From contig NZ_BMQA01000018.1 in the NCBI RefSeq assembly GCF_014647875.1, positions 62,001 through 126,000 of the forward strand: a DNA stretch of 64,000 nt, written 5' to 3'. Positions within the stretch are counted from its first letter, which is position 1; every line of letters begins with the position of its first letter. Origin of the DNA: Streptomyces brasiliensis (GTDB taxonomy: Bacteria; Actinomycetota; Actinomycetes; Streptomycetales; Streptomycetaceae). Both the position numbers and the translations under genes were made by a program. Under the pieces are notes generated by a model. That model had not been told where the DNA came from. It saw only the letters and a list, made by a program, of their open reading frames with translations, and ran no database searches. Shown piece after piece: positions 62,025-64,000 of the stretch.

Positions 62025-62420
62025 ATGAGCACCAGCACCACCGCCTCGGTGTCCACGCACATCCTGGACACCTCCGCCGGCCGCCCCGCCGAGGGCGTCG
62101 CGGTCCGACTCGCCGCCCGCAGCGGCCGCGACGCGGACTGGCAGGCGCTCGGCGGCTCCGCGACCGACGCGGACGGGCGGTGCAAGGACCTGCCGGCCCT
62201 GCCGGAAGGGACCACCCAGGTACGGCTCGACTTCGCCGTGGAGCCGTACTTCGAGAAGAAGCAAGCCGATGCGCAGCAGGACGCCCCCGCGAATCGGGAC
62301 AGCGGACAAGGCGTGTTCTTCCCGGAGGTGGCGATCACGTTCGCCGTCGTACCGGGCGAGCACTACCACGTACCGCTGCTGCTCAACCCGTTCGGCTACT
62401 CCGTTTACCGAGGGAGCTAG
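62025..62420 (+). CDS. uraH: 5-Hydroxyisourate hydrolase
   Basis: 131 residues, transthyretin-like: STHILDTSAGRPAEGVAVRLA at the start, FFPEVAITFAVVPGEHYHVPLLLNPFGYSVYRGS with the diagnostic C-terminal YRGS. A ten-residue insert (KKQADAQQDAP) sits mid-chain. It hydrolyses 5-hydroxyisourate to OHCU. Urate oxidase starts 4 bp after the stop. Confidence 0.95.
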   Translation: MSTSTTASVSTHILDTSAGRPAEGVAVRLAARSGRDADWQALGGSATDADGRCKDLPALPEGTTQVRLDFAVEPYFEKKQADAQQDAPANRDSGQGVFFPEVAITFAVVPGEHYHVPLLLNPFGYSVYRGS

Positions 62421-62424
62421 CTAA

Positions 62425-63381
62425 ATGACTGTCAATTCCCGCCCTGCCCGTCCTGTGATCCTGGGACAGAACCAGTACGGCAAGGCCGAGAACCGAGTCG
62501 TCAAGATCACGCGGGACGGCGCCACCCACCACATCAAGGACCTCAACGTGTCCGTGTCGCTGAGCGGCGACATGGAGGAGGTCCACTACTCCGGCTCCAA
62601 CGCCAACGTCCTGCCGACCGACACCACCAAGAACACGGTGTACGCGTTCGCCAAGGAGCACGGCATCGAGTCCGCCGAGCAGTTCGGCATCCACCTCGCC
62701 CGGCACTTCGTGACCTCGCAGGAGCCGATCCACCGCACCCGGATTCGCATCGAGGAGTACGCCTGGGAGCGGATCGAGACGTCCGACGCCGGCTCCGGGT
62801 CCAGCGGCACGGACGAGGCCAAGCACTCCTTCGTCCGCAAGGGCCAGGAGACCCGGCTGACCCAGATCACGTACGACGGCGAGTCGTGGGAGGTGATCTC
62901 GGGGCTGAAGGACCTGGTCGTGATGAACTCGACCGACTCCGAGTTCTGGGGCTACGTCAAGGACAAGTACACGACGCTCCCGGAGGCGTACGACCGCATC
63001 CTGGCCACCCAGGTCTCCGGCCGCTGGCGGTTCAACTGGACCGACGACGAGCAGGAGATGCCCGACTGGGAGAACTCCTACGAGCAGACGAAGAAGCACC
63101 TGCTCCAGGCCTTCGCCGAGACGTACTCGCTCTCGCTGCAGCAGACGCTCTACCAGATGGGTTCGCGGATCATCGACAACCGCACCGAGATCGACGAGGT
63201 CCGCTTCTCGCTGCCGAACAAGCACCACTTCCTTGTCGACCTGGAGCCCTTCGGACTGAAGAACGCCACCGAAGACGGTGCTGTGTACTTCGCCGCCGAC
63301 CGTCCCTACGGCCTCATCGAGGCCACGGTCCTGCGGGACGGCTGCGAGGCGCGGATCCCGGTGGACCTCACCAACCTCTGA
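62425..63381 (+). CDS. uox: Urate oxidase (uricase)
   Basis: 318 residues. Two T-fold halves are visible: GQNQYGKAENRVVKITRDG, LPTDTTKNTVYAFAKEHGIESAEQFGIHLARHFV and SLQQTLYQMGSRIIDNRTEIDEVRFSLPNKHHFLVDL. Homotetrameric, cofactor-free; it oxidises urate to 5-hydroxyisourate with H2O2 release. ATG 62425. The catalase that would have removed the peroxide locally is decayed at 57065-57345. Confidence 0.95.
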   Translation: MTVNSRPARPVILGQNQYGKAENRVVKITRDGATHHIKDLNVSVSLSGDMEEVHYSGSNANVLPTDTTKNTVYAFAKEHGIESAEQFGIHLARHFVTSQEPIHRTRIRIEEYAWERIETSDAGSGSSGTDEAKHSFVRKGQETRLTQITYDGESWEVISGLKDLVVMNSTDSEFWGYVKDKYTTLPEAYDRILATQVSGRWRFNWTDDEQEMPDWENSYEQTKKHLLQAFAETYSLSLQQTLYQMGSRIIDNRTEIDEVRFSLPNKHHFLVDLEPFGLKNATEDGAVYFAADRPYGLIEATVLRDGCEARIPVDLTNL

Positions 63382-63505
63382 CCCTCCTCCCTTTCGGCAC
63401 CCGTGACCGGGGAGGCGCATCTCCCGGCTCCCCGACCACGGCACTCAAACTTCCGGGGTCCTGCCGTGCCCACTTCACAAGTCCACTGAGCGAAAAGGAC
63501 GAATC

Positions 63506-64000
63506 ATGGCAGCAGCCCAGCGCATCGTCATCGAGAACGGCGCGATCGCGACGGTCGACGCGGACGACACCGAGTACACGAACGGGTACCTCGTCATCGC
63601 CGGCAACCGCATCGAGGCGCTCGGCGCGGGCAAGGCCCCCGAGGGCCTGGAGAACGTCGTACGCCGCATCGACGCGTCCGGGCACCTGGTCACACCCGGC
63701 CTGGTCAACACGCACCACCACTTCTACCAGTGGATCACCCGCGGACTGGCCACCGACCACAGCCTCTTCGACTGGCTGGTCGCCCTCTACCCGATCTGGG
63801 CGCGCATCGACGAGCCGATGGCCTACGCGGCCGCGCAGGGCTCCCTCGCGGTGATGGCCCGTGGCGGTGTCACCACCGCGATGGACCACCACTACGTCTA
63901 CCCGAAGGGCTCCGGCGACCTGTCCGGCGCCATCATCCGCGCCGCCCGCGAGACGGGCGTCCGCTTCACCCTCGCCCGTGGCTCCATGGACCGCGGCGAG
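63506..64000 (+). CDS. Guanine/8-oxoguanine-type deaminase (amidohydrolase), partial
   Basis: 165 residues run to the window edge. The metal-dependent amidohydrolase pattern is clear: IDASGHLVTPGLVNTHHHFYQWITRGLATDHSLFDWLVALYPIWARID, with the HxH metal ligand. The HHHFYQWxTRG context and position in a urate operon fit 8-oxoguanine deaminase or the hydroxydechloroatrazine-type subfamily. AAAAGGACG precedes ATG 63506. The C-terminal half lies outside. Confidence 0.85.
   Translation, partial: MAAAQRIVIENGAIATVDADDTEYTNGYLVIAGNRIEALGAGKAPEGLENVVRRIDASGHLVTPGLVNTHHHFYQWITRGLATDHSLFDWLVALYPIWARIDEPMAYAAAQGSLAVMARGGVTTAMDHHYVYPKGSGDLSGAIIRAARETGVRFTLARGSMDRGE

Overview
The window is about 70% or more G+C, with short intergenic gaps, many ATGA/GTGA start-stop overlaps, GTG starts and long perfect G+C-rich terminator hairpins. 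Gene content (DUF2637 protein, SpoIIE/PP2C phosphatases, RsbW-like kinase, large LuxR-type LAL regulator, streptogrisin/trypsin-type protease, PucR regulators) points to the chromosome of a Streptomyces species. No rRNA, tRNA, CRISPR array, complete insertion sequence or prophage was seen.

Layout. 1-11 kb: the end of an AlkA-like glycosylase gene overlapping ogt, then housekeeping and orphan genes (DUF1062, F420-type oxidoreductase, secreted SGNH hydrolase, DUF456 membrane protein, LuxR regulator, proline-rich PP2C, pyruvate dehydrogenase poxB, RsbW-like kinase, DUF2637 protein). 11.4-14.7 kb: siderophore/ferric reductase-like gene with an iron box, GntR regulator, DUF2231 and a repeat-rich helical protein. 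14.9-23.6 kb: first purine locus, with a PucR regulator divergent from the three-subunit xanthine dehydrogenase, a purine permease and the XdhC maturation factor. 23.6-27.5 kb: SRPBCC, F420-type oxidoreductase, an NfeD-like/flotillin pair and two decayed gene remnants. 27.7-38.7 kb: an aromatic-degradation island. It has XRE-cupin and IclR regulators, a LigB-type extradiol dioxygenase and quinone-oxidoreductase-like enzyme on one strand. On the other are ring-hydroxylating dioxygenase alpha, ferredoxin, reductase and beta, a meta-cleavage hydrolase, a dihydrodiol dehydrogenase, a CoA ligase and a GNAT-like protein.

39-54 kb: a SpoIIE phosphatase, a CseB-like response regulator with a truncated CseC-like kinase, CorA, an AlkZ-like protein preceded by 36-bp hairpin repeats, LysE exporter, trypsin-like protease, LAL regulator, and a GAF-LuxR regulator divergent from two overlapping acyl-CoA synthetase genes. 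54.4-64 kb: second purine/glyoxylate locus, with gcl, glxR, hyi, then a thiamine-binding-like protein, a small HTH protein, uraD, uraH, urate oxidase and the start of a guanine/8-oxoguanine-type deaminase. It is littered with remnants of a catalase, a transketolase and a cupin/JmjC-like gene.

How it works together: xanthine dehydrogenase (16.9-23.6 kb) would produce urate. Urate oxidase, UraH and UraD (61.5-63.4 kb) would convert it to allantoin. Glyoxylate released from allantoin further down the pathway (enzymes not in this window) would be condensed by Gcl to tartronate semialdehyde, which Hyi and GlxR handle. The gcl and hyi promoters share an unusual architecture: two 15-bp TTCC-N7-GGAA-type sites exactly 21 bp apart just downstream of the -10 region. 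This points to one shared repressor, plausibly an AllR-like IclR protein that is not encoded beside them.
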